The notes beneath the pieces were generated by a model. It was given only the letters and a program-made list of their open reading frames with translations, searched no databases and was not told the origin of the DNA. The position numbers and the translations under genes were made by a program. Shown piece after piece: positions 52,001-62,471 of a stretch of 64,000 bases of DNA. Every line of letters starts with the position of its first letter. Within the stretch, counting starts at the first letter, position 1. The DNA is from CAYNRA01 sp046296415 (lineage in GTDB: Bacteria > Bacteroidota > Bacteroidia > Cytophagales > Spirosomataceae), in the NCBI GenBank assembly GCA_046296415.1, contig JBKBLN010000001.1, positions 1,240,001-1,304,000 on the forward strand, read 5' to 3'.

Positions 52001-55000
52001 ATTCCGATTCCTTCCTTATCCAACGCAGCCCTGTCATGGGGAGATTTTGATCAGGATGGGGATCAAGATTTGGTAATTTTAGGATATAACAATGATGAGG
52101 GTGCCGTTACCCGTGTGTATCGGAACGACCAAGGAAATTTGGTGAACGCCAATTTCCCGTTCACGCTCTTCCTATCAGGGGATATTAAATGGACAGATGT
52201 CAATAAAGATGGGTTCTTGGATATATTGGTCAGTGGCTTGGCCGCCATTGACGACGAAAGAACCGAGCCCAAGACTTTATTGTACATCAATCAACAAGGG
52301 AAATCGTTTACTTTAGCGCCTAATAGTGGAATTGAGCATTTGTTTTCATCCAAAATTGCATTTGGAGACTTGGATAATGATGGGGACATAGACTTGGCTT
52401 TTATGGGCAACAACGCGGCAGGCCGAGGCGTACTCCAGATTTACAAAAATGAAGGTGGAAGTACCTATTTTACCCGAGTTGAAAATTTTGAAAAACCAGT
52501 GGCTGGAACTGAAAATGATAGGGACTTAAAAATCGCAGATTTTGATCTGGACGGCGACAATGATATTTTATACAATGCGCCTCGAAGAGAAGATCAGATT
52601 AGGTCAGATGGATATATTCGCAATAATTTTGAATCTGGAGGAAATTTTAGCTACACAAAAAATTTAAAAGGATTACGTTATGAGGTCACTAAACTGTTAA
52701 ATAATCAAACCAATCTGCTCACCATTTTTGCGATAGGTCATGATGGACCGACTGTACCGAAAATTGAGATCAATGATGATTTAGCTTCGTTTAATCCAGG
52801 AATGCCTACTTTAAAAGATGGTGACATAGCGGTCGGAGATTACAATAATGACGGCCTCAATGATATTTTATTTACAGGTCGAAATGGGGTGAATATCCCC
52901 GTCGCAAAATTGTATGCGCAATCCAAGAGTCACCTGGATCGATATGGGATTTACCATTTTCTTGAGGATTTTAATCAAGAAATTTCAGGCTTGTATAATG
53001 CCACTGCCGATTGGGTGGATTATGATGTGGATGGAGATTTAGATCTCATCATGACGGGTTTGGATGCAAATAATATCCAGCAAACCTATTTTTATAAAAA
53101 TACCACTTCCTTAATCAAAAATCGTCCTCCTGCTGCTCCTTCTAATCTACGAGTAGTAGAGAAAGGGAATGGTCTGGTTGAGTTTCAATGGGATAAACCA
53201 AAAGATGACATTTCGAACTTCTTTGGTTACAATATCCGAATTGGTACAACGCCAGGCGGAAGTGAACTCTCGAATACATTAAGTAACCTTTCGACTGGAT
53301 CAAGACTAATAACCAGTACGCCCCCACTTTTTAAAGAATCGTATGCGACTCAACTTAGTCCCGGACGTTATTATTGGTCTGTTCAGGCAATCGATCAAGG
53401 ATACCAGGGTTCTCCTTTTGCCGAAGAAAATATCTTGGATCTTACCTACGAATGGAAGCTGAATAGACAAGTTGATATCATTAATCGGAGTATTGAGCCG
53501 TACCCTAATCCCAAATTTCTACTAATGGACTTTGATAATGACCAAGATTTAGACTTGGTCTATGGGTCGAGTAGTAGTGTTCGTTTGTATAAATTTGATA
53601 AAAATGAATTTTCGCTTGATCCTAAATCGAGCACCTGGGGTGGTGTGGAAAATATGGTGGCTGGAGACCTGAACAATGATGGTCGCGTGGATCTCGTCAT
53701 TAATCATACCAATAAATATTTATGTATTTACCTCAATTCAGGAAGTGATTTTTATCGATATACCCTTTTGATGACCAATGGCCTTGTCAACACCAAGCTT
53801 AAAATTGTGGACATGAATAACAATGGCCGTAAAGAGGTTATGTTGGCTGGAATGACCTCCAGTTTAAGTGATGGAATTCCCAAATTGTATTCTTTCGAAG
53901 TTAGTCCATCTGGATATTCCTTCATTACCCGCGATGAATCCTCCAAGATTGCCTCTCTTCGAAATGCCGTCTATGATTTTGGTGATTTTGACAAAGACGG
54001 ATTGGTCGATTTTGTATTGTCGGGAAGTGGAAACTTAGGCGTCCGGACACTATTGTATCGAAATACGACCATCCCAGGTGAACCACTTAGCTTCCACCAA
54101 ACCAATCACGATCTGCCAAGAATCACACGAGGCACCGTCAATTTTATCGATTTTGATGCGGATGGGGATGAGGATTTACTATTTACCGGCCGGAGTACCG
54201 TCGGAAATTTGTTTCAAATTTATTCCAATGAATTCAAGCAGGGCAATGGATTTGTTCCCAAACCCACAAACCTTGATCCCATGGAAGATGCCCGAGTCCG
54301 GTTTGGCGATTTCAACGGCGATGGTTATACCGATATTTTTTATTCTGGTTTAAAAGAGGGGACCGGTAAGATAACCCGGTTAGCTCAATTTAACCCATCC
54401 AATCAAAATTATGAAAACAGTACTTTTGATTATGGAAATTTAACGGATGCTGAGGTAGCCTTTGGTGATATTGATTCGGATGGAGATCTGGATATTATTC
54501 TGGGTGGAATTGATGTGATAAATCCAACCCAAAATATTTTCCGTGCTTTGTTTAATGTACGCAATGAATCGGCTGTTGTCGAGGCTTTAGATCAAGTTTC
54601 ATTGCAACCAGCATTGGCTTCTAATAGCCCAAAGGTATCTCCCAGTGCTTCAGTTATGTCAAGTTCAATATTTCAAATCAATGCAGGACCTACCGCACCC
54701 AGCCCCAAATCATTAAGTACAGTTTCGGAGAATTCGGTGAAACTACTTCGTTTTGAATGGAATTCTGCCAAGGATGACCACACTCCTATTTCTGGTTTAA
54801 CCTATTCTCTTCGAATTGGGACAACACCAAACAATGAGGTCATCTTAGCCGCAAACTCAAACGAAAGTGGAGTTTTGAAGGTTCCTTCGATTGGAAATGT
54901 TTCAATAAATACCTCTTGGTCGATTCGGATGTTGCCTGATGGGATTTATTATTGGTCAGTGCAGGCAATCGATGCAGCGTTTATTGGTAGTCCGTTTTCC

Positions 55001-55741
55001 ACCCCCCAAAAATTCACAATTCGTAATGGGGAAGTATTGACGGTCCCAAGCCAACCCGGTGAAATTTCGGGTGAAACATTTGTTGCATGTCCTGGGGTAA
55101 CTATTACCTACACGATTGACTTCGTAGATCAAGCTACTAGTTATGAATGGCGTTTTTTAGAGTCAAATCCACAAGCCACAATTACCTCTACAGGTTCGAA
55201 CTCGGCCACCGTATCGTTTCAATCGGGTTTTACCGGAGCTACCCTTATGGTTTTGGCCAAAAATGAGTATGGGGATAGTCCGATTCAAAGCAAAGAAATT
55301 ATTAGGGGGCAATCCGTCGGGCAGCCGGGTATCATTTCGGCGTCCCAAGTTGTAGTATGTCAAAATTCGAATCGATCCTACTCAATTTTACCAGTGGAGG
55401 GTGCGACTTCCTACGAATGGGCGTACACTGGTTCTGATGTCACTTTTTCGGGTGCCTCAACTTCCATACAGGTAAAATATGGATCTAAGGCCACGAATGG
55501 AGAATGGCGGGTACGGGCCTTGAACGCTTGTGGTCCCAGTGAGGCACGTACTTTGACAATTGAGGTAATACCACAGAATCTTGTGATTCCGGGTAGCTTG
55601 GTGATCGAGCCATCGGTGCGAAAAGTTGAAAAAGCAACCCAATCTATAACACTCGCGCCTAGCAACGCCAAACCCATCTTAATCGAGTCTGGATCTGTAT
55701 TTTCTGCTCAAATTGTCGGTTGTCCTGTGGGTCAACCCTAG
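49076..55741 (+). CDS. Giant secreted NHL/Calx-beta/VCBS protein, paralog 2
   Basis: Up to 2221 aa. No ATG is available: TTG at 49076 or GTG at 49106 must start it, both giving a signal peptide (FLGSLILGFLSVKAQ). Order of domains: Calx-beta first half (~45-95), NHL propeller (~98-395), Calx-beta second half (PQIVIPAGQLTGTFSLTTVD, ~398-460), an intact Calx-beta (~461-570), a second Calx-beta split by an NHL propeller (~571-960), and VCBS/FG-GAP repeats with DxDxDGxxDL calcium loops (~975-1340). Then come an Fn3 domain (~1345-1455), more VCBS (~1470-1845), Fn3 (~1880-1985), two PKD-like domains (~1990-2160) and a conserved tail (GSVFSAQIVGCPVGQP). Likely a large calcium-stabilised surface protein, perhaps adhesive; the role is inferred. 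Confidence 0.85.
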   Translation: MKKIIKGFSTVRIQGKLKKLFKKYFLGSLILGFLSVKAQQPTVQLTVDQSEISEAGGKAVVTARLSHVSDRDVTIVFRAKGMAKYNRDFTADFTGKGASKIILGAVSNSEYKIENLWTPTSVVADNLGNLYVCDQLLSRIFKLNLATDVVEVVAGNHFSGEGADQLALPADIVLDKEGNLYIADMANHRIQKWAPGAIEGITVAGGNGLGSLPNQLNFPSGISFDHEGYLYISDSNNYRVQKWKIGESEGITVVDEFEDYARPYSHFNIPRLNKLFVDKFKNIFISTRYQVAKWSEKEKRLIYLLGRVNQVDRNAPVDNPNHVYIDEEGVLYVAESGANAIFKVYPGSTQRVLVAGGNGGGNGLNQLDGPKGFCFDNKGDFFIADSYNSRILKLNIQPQIVIPAGQLTGTFSLTTVDDLNFEDNEWIEFDIEEVENASLLSNQEPIQLKILDNDGPPKVQLTFAEPQLHESGDSIAVKVQLIPRPEKNVSFSLRFSGTAILGTDYTVDQKSLHFAPNDTIQWVFIKPINDQLIEGPESIIVDVQETDRISAPFPIATINLLSEDQPKVSISLSASSILEKGGNAKLTATLNSPHSHDVTLIISNKGSANVEEDYQLNFSGKGGTYIVAGGNGLGNAPNQLYEPQEILVDREGTIWIADRGNQRIQKWAKHASSGETYQRLDYAAYLAFDKSRNIYAGDIYNNSIKKIAPDGTQVTVVAGNNGDGNAMNQLYRPHGFSVDSDGAIFIADRSNNRIQKWTAGSSTGSTVVNSSGSWYDSTFFDPTDVFVDSKGSVFYTDSQNARIFKWNPATGKSSIVAQKPQYVYSETLLKSTSNLHVDESENIYIVDSWGNQITKWAVGTPYGKVVAGGKGAGSALNQLNNPKGVFLDQYGNLYISDTDNHRVVKVIQQAQIIIPAGQTTGTLEIVVINDYLKEPTENIIFTVLDIDNATSAFPRDTVLTLNIENYASKLEKQTTIPIPSLSNAALSWGDFDQDGDQDLVILGYNNDEGAVTRVYRNDQGNLVNANFPFTLFLSGDIKWTDVNKDGFLDILVSGLAAIDDERTEPKTLLYINQQGKSFTLAPNSGIEHLFSSKIAFGDLDNDGDIDLAFMGNNAAGRGVLQIYKNEGGSTYFTRVENFEKPVAGTENDRDLKIADFDLDGDNDILYNAPRREDQIRSDGYIRNNFESGGNFSYTKNLKGLRYEVTKLLNNQTNLLTIFAIGHDGPTVPKIEINDDLASFNPGMPTLKDGDIAVGDYNNDGLNDILFTGRNGVNIPVAKLYAQSKSHLDRYGIYHFLEDFNQEISGLYNATADWVDYDVDGDLDLIMTGLDANNIQQTYFYKNTTSLIKNRPPAAPSNLRVVEKGNGLVEFQWDKPKDDISNFFGYNIRIGTTPGGSELSNTLSNLSTGSRLITSTPPLFKESYATQLSPGRYYWSVQAIDQGYQGSPFAEENILDLTYEWKLNRQVDIINRSIEPYPNPKFLLMDFDNDQDLDLVYGSSSSVRLYKFDKNEFSLDPKSSTWGGVENMVAGDLNNDGRVDLVINHTNKYLCIYLNSGSDFYRYTLLMTNGLVNTKLKIVDMNNNGRKEVMLAGMTSSLSDGIPKLYSFEVSPSGYSFITRDESSKIASLRNAVYDFGDFDKDGLVDFVLSGSGNLGVRTLLYRNTTIPGEPLSFHQTNHDLPRITRGTVNFIDFDADGDEDLLFTGRSTVGNLFQIYSNEFKQGNGFVPKPTNLDPMEDARVRFGDFNGDGYTDIFYSGLKEGTGKITRLAQFNPSNQNYENSTFDYGNLTDAEVAFGDIDSDGDLDIILGGIDVINPTQNIFRALFNVRNESAVVEALDQVSLQPALASNSPKVSPSASVMSSSIFQINAGPTAPSPKSLSTVSENSVKLLRFEWNSAKDDHTPISGLTYSLRIGTTPNNEVILAANSNESGVLKVPSIGNVSINTSWSIRMLPDGIYYWSVQAIDAAFIGSPFSTPQKFTIRNGEVLTVPSQPGEISGETFVACPGVTITYTIDFVDQATSYEWRFLESNPQATITSTGSNSATVSFQSGFTGATLMVLAKNEYGDSPIQSKEIIRGQSVGQPGIISASQVVVCQNSNRSYSILPVEGATSYEWAYTGSDVTFSGASTSIQVKYGSKATNGEWRVRALNACGPSEARTLTIEVIPQNLVIPGSLVIEPSVRKVEKATQSITLAPSNAKPILIESGSVFSAQIVGCPVGQP

Positions 55742-55880
55742 AGGATGATGTAGGTAAAAATGAGCAAAGTTAGCCGTATTGTTTTTGGGTAAGATCTAGG
55801 TAAGCAAGGTAAATTTTTTTATCCAAATCAAATGGAAATAATATCAATGAAGTTCAAAAACAGGATTATTGCGAAAAGTC

Positions 55881-58800
55881 ATGAAAATTCTCAAGTATTC
55901 TAAAATATGTCTTTTTTTTGCTGCACTGGGTGTATCTATTTTAGCCCAAGGGCAAGAACCGACAGTTAGTATATCCTTGGATCGAGCCGAGATTCAAGAA
56001 GCCCATGGAGAAGCTACTTTAACAGCCACATTATCTAAAGTTTATTCAAAAGATGTAATCTTGACGTTTAGAACTCAAGGCGCTGCAACATATAATGTAG
56101 ATTTCATGACTGAATTTACTGGGAAAGGCACGTCTAAAACTATCGCAGGAATTTCCGGGCAGTCAGGTGCGGGAGCAAACCAGCTGAATAATCCAACTGC
56201 CATAATCATGGATAAAGAAGGTACGCTCTTCATCGTGGATAGTGGAAATCATAGGGTACAAAAATGGTTACCAGGTGCTAAAAAGGGAATTACTGTGGCA
56301 GGTGGAAATGGGGCAGGTGCAGCTTCCAACCAGTTGTATCATCCCCAAGGAATAGCTGTTGATAAGGCTGGAAATCTATATATTTCGGATACGCATAATC
56401 ACAGAATTCAGAAGTGGGCTCCTGGAGCTACGGAAGGTGTTACAATTGCGGGAGGGAATGGATCTGGATCTGATGCAAATCAGCTGTTTTATCCAATGAA
56501 TATAACTTTGGATGATAATGAGAACTTGTTTATCGTAGATTATTCAAATGCACGCGTTCAAAAGTGGGTGCCAGGTGCTACAGCAGGCATTACAGTGGCG
56601 GGGGGTAATGGACAAGGAGTTGAAGAAAATAAATTATTTTACCCGACGGGTATTTCTATTGATAAACTCGGAAACATCTATGTAGTTTCAAATCATTCGG
56701 TTGTCAAGTGGACACCCGGAGCAAGTCGAGGGATCCAAGTGGCAGGAAATTACTGGTCTGGAGATGAATTGGACTTACTGCAGGATCCAATTGGAATATA
56801 TTTTGACGAAGCTGGAAATCTTTTTATTGCCGATACAGGTAATCATCGAATACAAAAATGGGCTGTAAACGTACAAAAAGGTATAACCATTGCCGGAGGG
56901 AAAGGGGCGGGCTCTAATCCCAATCAGTTTTTTTCCCCCACCAGTGTTTTCACTGATCGATTTGAAGATTTGTATATTTCCGATAATGATAATCATCGAA
57001 TTCAAAAGCTACTAATACACCCTCAAATTGTTATTCCAGCAGGACAATTGAGTGGTTCTTTCCGTATTGTAGCCCTAGAGGATTCCAATTTGGAAGATAA
57101 TGAAGATTTTAAATTTGATCTTGAAACGATTGAAAATGCTACCTTAGCTTCTCCGCAGACAACTTGGAGTTTAATAATTTTGGATGATGACCTCCCGCCA
57201 ACTGCCTCATTCAGTTTATCGGACTCTACCTTGACGGAGGAGGGGGAACCATTAGCTATCGATATACGATTGACGCCCCATCCTCAAAAAAAAGTGTCAG
57301 CCAAGCTGCGCTTCAGTGGGTCAGCCCAGATAGGGAAAGATTATACCGTTGACCATCAGGAGGTAGTTTTTCAACCTGGTGATTCCGTAAAAACAATTCA
57401 TATAAAACCCATCAATGATGAATTGGTTGAGTCAATGGAAACCATTCAGATTGAGGTAGTGGGGGGAGAAAACCTATCTACATCTTACCCCAGTGTGATC
57501 ATTTTTGTTTCCTCTGATGATAAACCATCCGTACAGGTAGCACTAGACAAAACATCCATTTCAGAAGCCAACGGAAAGGCGACGTTTACAGCTACGCTAT
57601 CTCATCCTCATAGTCGTGATGTCATTCTTTATTTTGATCATAATGGAACCGCACAATTTGAGAATGATTATACCTTGAACTTTAACGAGAAAGGATCAAT
57701 TACTTTGGTTGCTGGAGGAAATGGGGCTGGATCCGATGCTAACCAGCTTCATTATCCCACCAATGTAAAAATGGATCAAGATGGAAATCTTGTTATTGCT
57801 GACTATTTTAATAGTCGAATTCAATTGTGGAAAAAAGGAGCAAGTTCAGGAATTACCTTGGCAAAAAGTTATCGTCCTATTTACATAGCTTTAGATTCCC
57901 TAAATAACCTATACGTTTCGGATGATTACAATCATTTTGTCAAAAAATGGACTCATGGTGATACGGTTGGCATTATTGTAGCCGGTGGAAATGGTTATGG
58001 TCCAAACGCAAATCAATTAAATCATCCTACTGGGTTAACTGTAGATAGTCAGGGTAATTTATTTATAGCTGTTAGAGGAAACCTCAGTATTCAAAAATGG
58101 GTGCCGGGGGCGGGAGAAGGAATTACTATTGTAAATAAAGAAACTAAAATATCGCCAGAGTGGCAGTGTTCCCCTTTTCAAACCAATGTTTTTTTAGATC
58201 AACAAAACAATATTTACTACGGATGCCATTCCTATGGTTCTATCATCAAATGGTCTCCGGAGTCAAATAGTGGTCAGATTGTGGCTGGTGGTAATTTTAT
58301 GGTAGATCCACCATTAAGTATTTCTAGTCCCTATCACTTTACACTCGATAAATGGGGTAATATTTACCTAAATGCGGGAGGTATGGTGCTAAGATGGGTT
58401 CAGGGAGAACGTAGTGGTGTTATCGTGGCTGGGAAAAGTGAAAAGGGGGACGCAATGGATCAACTTAATGATCAAAAGGGTATGTTTGTAGGTCCAAATG
58501 GAGATATTTATATCGCAGATTCCGGTAATAACCGTATTTTGAAAATTTTACAAGCGCCCCAAATTCGAATTCCCGCCGGCCAAATCACTGGAAAATTAGA
58601 GATCATAGGTCTAGAAGATTCGATCCTCGAACCAAATGAGCAGGTTACATTTCAAGTAAATCAAATCGACAATGGATTCTTGCTCCAACCGAATGCAAAA
58701 CAGTTTTCCATTACCTTACTGGATGAAGGGCCCGTCCTTGTGAAAGATCCAAATATTAATCTACCCGCACTCTCAAATACCGCCACTTCATGGGGGGATT

Positions 58801-61800
58801 TTGATCGTGATGGTGACCTTGACTTAGCCATCCTAGGATTTAATCAAGATGAAGGGGCAATGACTCGAATTTACCGAAATGACAATGGACATCTTGTTGA
58901 CTCCGCTATTCCACTGACACAGTTCGTTTCGGGTGACCTAAAATGGACTGATTTGAACCAAGACGGCTTTCTCGACTTATTGGTTACGGGCCTTTCGGCT
59001 TTGGGTGAAAATCAGACGGAACTCAATACAATAGTATATCTAAACCAGAAAGGTCAGGGATTTAGTCCCATTACTAATTTGGGGATCGAAAATCTGCTAT
59101 CCCCTAAAATAGCATTAGGCGATTTGGATAAGGACGGAGATGAAGACTTAGTCATGCTAGGCTACAATTCTATGCAAAATCCAGTTTTGAATGTCTACAA
59201 ATATCAAAATCATTCCGCTGTTTTTTCTCGTTTACCCAACTTTGACATTACTACTTTAGAAAATGAAAAAAATTGGGATGTTAAAATAATAGATTATGAT
59301 TCGGATGGAGATCTTGACATCATGTTTTCTGGTTCACACAATTGGGAATTCCCCCGAACGTATGGAATAATCCATAATAAGTTCTCACCCGGAAAAGGAG
59401 AAGGTTTTTACTTTAATCTGAGTGATCTGACGTACGAAGTTCTTAAACTTGATGAGTTAAATCACGCATTGGATATCTTGGGTGTAGGATATGATGATAA
59501 CCAACCTGCTTTTAAATCGAATCGAACGGGTATTCTTTTTGAAGGGGAGAAGCCCAATCTAAAAGATGCCGACCTAGCCGTTGGGGATTTCAACCATGAC
59601 GGACTTAATGATTTGATTGTTTCCGGGCGAGATATTCTAAACAAACCTAAAGTTTTTTTATATGCCCAAAAACCTAAAACACCGGATTATAAAGAAATTA
59701 TTTTTTCTCAAGTATCCAATACAGATGTTTCTGCCCTGTATCATCCCAAAGTTGAATGGGTTGATTATAATTCAGATGGCTATTTAGATTTGGTCATGAC
59801 GGGATTAGATGAAAATAATACTCAGAAAACATATTTTTATAAAAATCAAATTACGTATAGAAAAAATGAACGTCCCGCACCGCCCTCCAATTTACGGGTG
59901 ATCGACAAAGGGTATGGAAATGTTGAGTTTAAATGGGATAAACCTCAAGATGATCACTCTCGTTTTTTCGGGTACCGTATTAGGATCGGTACTACACCCG
60001 GAGGAGATGAAATTACTCAATCATTTAGTATTTTATCCACAGGTTCTCAATTAGTTTCGGGTCATCCACCCTTATTCCTAGAATCCTATCTGAAACAGCT
60101 AAATCCAGGCCGATATTATTGGTCCGTGCAAGCCATTGACCAGAGTTTTCAAGGCTCAATGTTTGCGAAGGAGAGTATTTTGGAATTAAAGTATGATTGG
60201 AAACTAAACAGACAAGTCGATGTCATTGATCATTCATTTCCTAGTTTTAACATCCCAAAGTTTATGTTAATTGATGTGGAAAATGACAATGACCTAGATT
60301 TAATTTACTTTTCGGAATACGGCGGCAAGTATTTTAAGTTGAATAAGGGTGAATATGTTATTGATCAAAATTTTAATCCTAGGGATAATTTAGAGAATTT
60401 GGAGGCGAATGATGTGAATAACGATGGATTCATGGATTTTGCCATTAGTTCAAATTATCATGGCATGGGCGTCTATTTAAATCGAGGTGGAATCAGTTTT
60501 GAACCGTTGTTACTAACCGACAAGGTATTAAAGGCTACCAAAATGAAAATAACCGATATGAACAACAATGGCCGCAAAGAAATCCTTATTGCCGGCATGA
60601 CTTCCAGTTTGAGTGATGGAGTTCCCAAACTCTATTCTTTTGAATTTGATCCAGAAACCCAAACATTTATTTTTCGAGACGAGTCACCGAAAATCGCTGC
60701 GCTTAAAAATGCAGTCTATGATTTTGGGGACTTTGATAAAGATGGTCGCGTCGATTTTATACTTTCTGGCAGTGGGAATTTAGGGGTTCGGACAATTCTG
60801 TATCGAAATATTACTGTACCTGGCGGCCCTCTAGCCTTGAGTGCAACGAACATTACCTTGCCAAGAATCACAAAAGGAGCGATTCATTTTTTAGACTATG
60901 ATGCTGATGGAGATGAGGATTTGATATTCATAGGCCGTAGTACGACAGGAACCTTGTTCCATATTTATGCCAATGAATTTGATCAAGGTCTCGGATTTGT
61001 TCCTAAAACACTTAACCTTGAGCCAATTGAAGATGCCAAGGTAAGTTTCGTTGATATAAATGGGGATGGTTACACGGATATATTCTATTCAGGCTTGAAA
61101 TTGGGGATAGGCAAAATTTCAAGACTAGCTCAGTACAATCCCAATTCCAAGGATTATGATAACAGGTCTTTTGATTTTGGAAATTTGTTTGATGTTTCCG
61201 TATCAGCCGGTGATATTGATGCGGATGGCGATGTAGATTTAGTAATCGCAGGCTTCCACAAAGATAACCCATCACAAAAAATACAATATGCTTTGTTTAA
61301 CGTCCACAATGATTTTGTATCTCTTGAGACTTCAAGAAACCAAGAAAAGTCAGAAGATGAAACTCAAAAATCCCCCATTTCAGATAACCTCACGGGTTCT
61401 ACTTACCTTTTCAACACGCCCCCGAAGGCTCCTCTTCATAAATCTTTAACCACAGCTTTGGAAAACTCCACTCAAATACTTCGGTTCGTTTGGAATCCAG
61501 CCACAGATGACAATACCCCAAGCAAGGGTTTGACCTATTCACTCCGAGTTGGAACAACTCCCACCAACAACGCAATACTTGCTTCCCATGCAAATTTGAA
61601 CGGTACGCTAACCAAACCCGCCATAGGAAATGTTTCTACCAACACCGCATGGAATCTCCAAATGTTGCCCGATGGCGAATACTACTGGTCTGTTCAGGCC
61701 ATTGATGCCTCGTTTGTGGGTGGTCCTTTTTCAATTCCCCAAAAATTCACCATTCAAAATGGAAGATTGAGTACCGTCCCAAATCAACCCGACGATTTTT

Positions 61801-62471
61801 TATCAAGTCAGCCATTTGTTTGTCCAAATTCCACATTTACGTATACTCTTCCTAGTGCAGAGGAGGGGGCCACGTATGAATGGGGATTTTTGGAGGCAAG
61901 TCCAGGTGCCAAAATCATCGCTACCACGGCTACTTCCGCGACTGTTTTCTTCGAGACTGGATTTTCAGAGGCCACGTTGACCGTCTTGGCAAAAAATGCA
62001 TTTGGAGAAAGTCCGAAACGTTCGTTCAAAATTCGAAAAGGCACTCTCCCCAACACCCCCGGCACCATCCAGGCTTCACATTTAGTAGTTTGTCAAAATT
62101 CAACCCGATCCTATACTGTTTTGCCCGTCGATGGGGCTCTATCGTATGAATGGAGTTATTCGGGAACGGGAGCGAGTTTTTCAAACGGGGGTGAGTCGAT
62201 ACGCGTGAGTTATGGGGCTTCGGCTACCTCGGGCACCTGGCAAGTACGAGCCGTGGGGGGCTGCGGTAGTAGTGAGCCAAGAACCCTGCCAGTTCAAATG
62301 ATTCCACAAAATCAACTAGTCCAAGGGCCCTTGACGCTACGAGCTGCTGAAAGGAGAAATGAGCAAGCCACGAGGTCTATTATTTTGCAACCTGGTGCGA
62401 GTCAGCAGCCCATCACCCTTGAGCACGGCACGGTGTTCTCTGCGCAACTTGTCGGATGCCCTGTGGAGTAG
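55881..62471 (+). CDS. Giant secreted NHL/Calx-beta/VCBS protein, paralog 3
   Basis: 2196 aa from ATG 55881 (a TTG 12 bases upstream is unnecessary); signal peptide ending SILAQGQ. It has the same architecture as paralog 2: a split Calx-beta (first half ~28-90, NHL ~92-375, second half ~378-440 with PQIVIPAGQLSGSFRIVALED), an intact Calx-beta (~441-555) with GSAQIGKDYTVDH, and a second split Calx-beta (~556-950). VCBS repeats (~955-1325) with SWGDFDRDGDLDLAILG follow, then Fn3 (~1330-1435), VCBS (~1445-1810), Fn3 (~1845-1965), two PKD-like domains (~1973-2130) and tail GCPVE. Its 3' end is the partner of the 714-bp repeat in the short paralog. No type IX sorting domain is obvious; the tail resembles the short GS-F-A-x-I-x-G-C ending common in Bacteroidota secreted proteins. 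Confidence 0.87.
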   Translation: MKILKYSKICLFFAALGVSILAQGQEPTVSISLDRAEIQEAHGEATLTATLSKVYSKDVILTFRTQGAATYNVDFMTEFTGKGTSKTIAGISGQSGAGANQLNNPTAIIMDKEGTLFIVDSGNHRVQKWLPGAKKGITVAGGNGAGAASNQLYHPQGIAVDKAGNLYISDTHNHRIQKWAPGATEGVTIAGGNGSGSDANQLFYPMNITLDDNENLFIVDYSNARVQKWVPGATAGITVAGGNGQGVEENKLFYPTGISIDKLGNIYVVSNHSVVKWTPGASRGIQVAGNYWSGDELDLLQDPIGIYFDEAGNLFIADTGNHRIQKWAVNVQKGITIAGGKGAGSNPNQFFSPTSVFTDRFEDLYISDNDNHRIQKLLIHPQIVIPAGQLSGSFRIVALEDSNLEDNEDFKFDLETIENATLASPQTTWSLIILDDDLPPTASFSLSDSTLTEEGEPLAIDIRLTPHPQKKVSAKLRFSGSAQIGKDYTVDHQEVVFQPGDSVKTIHIKPINDELVESMETIQIEVVGGENLSTSYPSVIIFVSSDDKPSVQVALDKTSISEANGKATFTATLSHPHSRDVILYFDHNGTAQFENDYTLNFNEKGSITLVAGGNGAGSDANQLHYPTNVKMDQDGNLVIADYFNSRIQLWKKGASSGITLAKSYRPIYIALDSLNNLYVSDDYNHFVKKWTHGDTVGIIVAGGNGYGPNANQLNHPTGLTVDSQGNLFIAVRGNLSIQKWVPGAGEGITIVNKETKISPEWQCSPFQTNVFLDQQNNIYYGCHSYGSIIKWSPESNSGQIVAGGNFMVDPPLSISSPYHFTLDKWGNIYLNAGGMVLRWVQGERSGVIVAGKSEKGDAMDQLNDQKGMFVGPNGDIYIADSGNNRILKILQAPQIRIPAGQITGKLEIIGLEDSILEPNEQVTFQVNQIDNGFLLQPNAKQFSITLLDEGPVLVKDPNINLPALSNTATSWGDFDRDGDLDLAILGFNQDEGAMTRIYRNDNGHLVDSAIPLTQFVSGDLKWTDLNQDGFLDLLVTGLSALGENQTELNTIVYLNQKGQGFSPITNLGIENLLSPKIALGDLDKDGDEDLVMLGYNSMQNPVLNVYKYQNHSAVFSRLPNFDITTLENEKNWDVKIIDYDSDGDLDIMFSGSHNWEFPRTYGIIHNKFSPGKGEGFYFNLSDLTYEVLKLDELNHALDILGVGYDDNQPAFKSNRTGILFEGEKPNLKDADLAVGDFNHDGLNDLIVSGRDILNKPKVFLYAQKPKTPDYKEIIFSQVSNTDVSALYHPKVEWVDYNSDGYLDLVMTGLDENNTQKTYFYKNQITYRKNERPAPPSNLRVIDKGYGNVEFKWDKPQDDHSRFFGYRIRIGTTPGGDEITQSFSILSTGSQLVSGHPPLFLESYLKQLNPGRYYWSVQAIDQSFQGSMFAKESILELKYDWKLNRQVDVIDHSFPSFNIPKFMLIDVENDNDLDLIYFSEYGGKYFKLNKGEYVIDQNFNPRDNLENLEANDVNNDGFMDFAISSNYHGMGVYLNRGGISFEPLLLTDKVLKATKMKITDMNNNGRKEILIAGMTSSLSDGVPKLYSFEFDPETQTFIFRDESPKIAALKNAVYDFGDFDKDGRVDFILSGSGNLGVRTILYRNITVPGGPLALSATNITLPRITKGAIHFLDYDADGDEDLIFIGRSTTGTLFHIYANEFDQGLGFVPKTLNLEPIEDAKVSFVDINGDGYTDIFYSGLKLGIGKISRLAQYNPNSKDYDNRSFDFGNLFDVSVSAGDIDADGDVDLVIAGFHKDNPSQKIQYALFNVHNDFVSLETSRNQEKSEDETQKSPISDNLTGSTYLFNTPPKAPLHKSLTTALENSTQILRFVWNPATDDNTPSKGLTYSLRVGTTPTNNAILASHANLNGTLTKPAIGNVSTNTAWNLQMLPDGEYYWSVQAIDASFVGGPFSIPQKFTIQNGRLSTVPNQPDDFLSSQPFVCPNSTFTYTLPSAEEGATYEWGFLEASPGAKIIATTATSATVFFETGFSEATLTVLAKNAFGESPKRSFKIRKGTLPNTPGTIQASHLVVCQNSTRSYTVLPVDGALSYEWSYSGTGASFSNGGESIRVSYGASATSGTWQVRAVGGCGSSEPRTLPVQMIPQNQLVQGPLTLRAAERRNEQATRSIILQPGASQQPITLEHGTVFSAQLVGCPVE

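Noticed and set aside
55600..62471. Type IX secretion sorting domain at the C-termini of the giant proteins
   Set aside because: The ends (GxVFSAQxVGCP) do not show the usual sorting-domain strands and Lys/Arg tail; I describe only the tail similarity.
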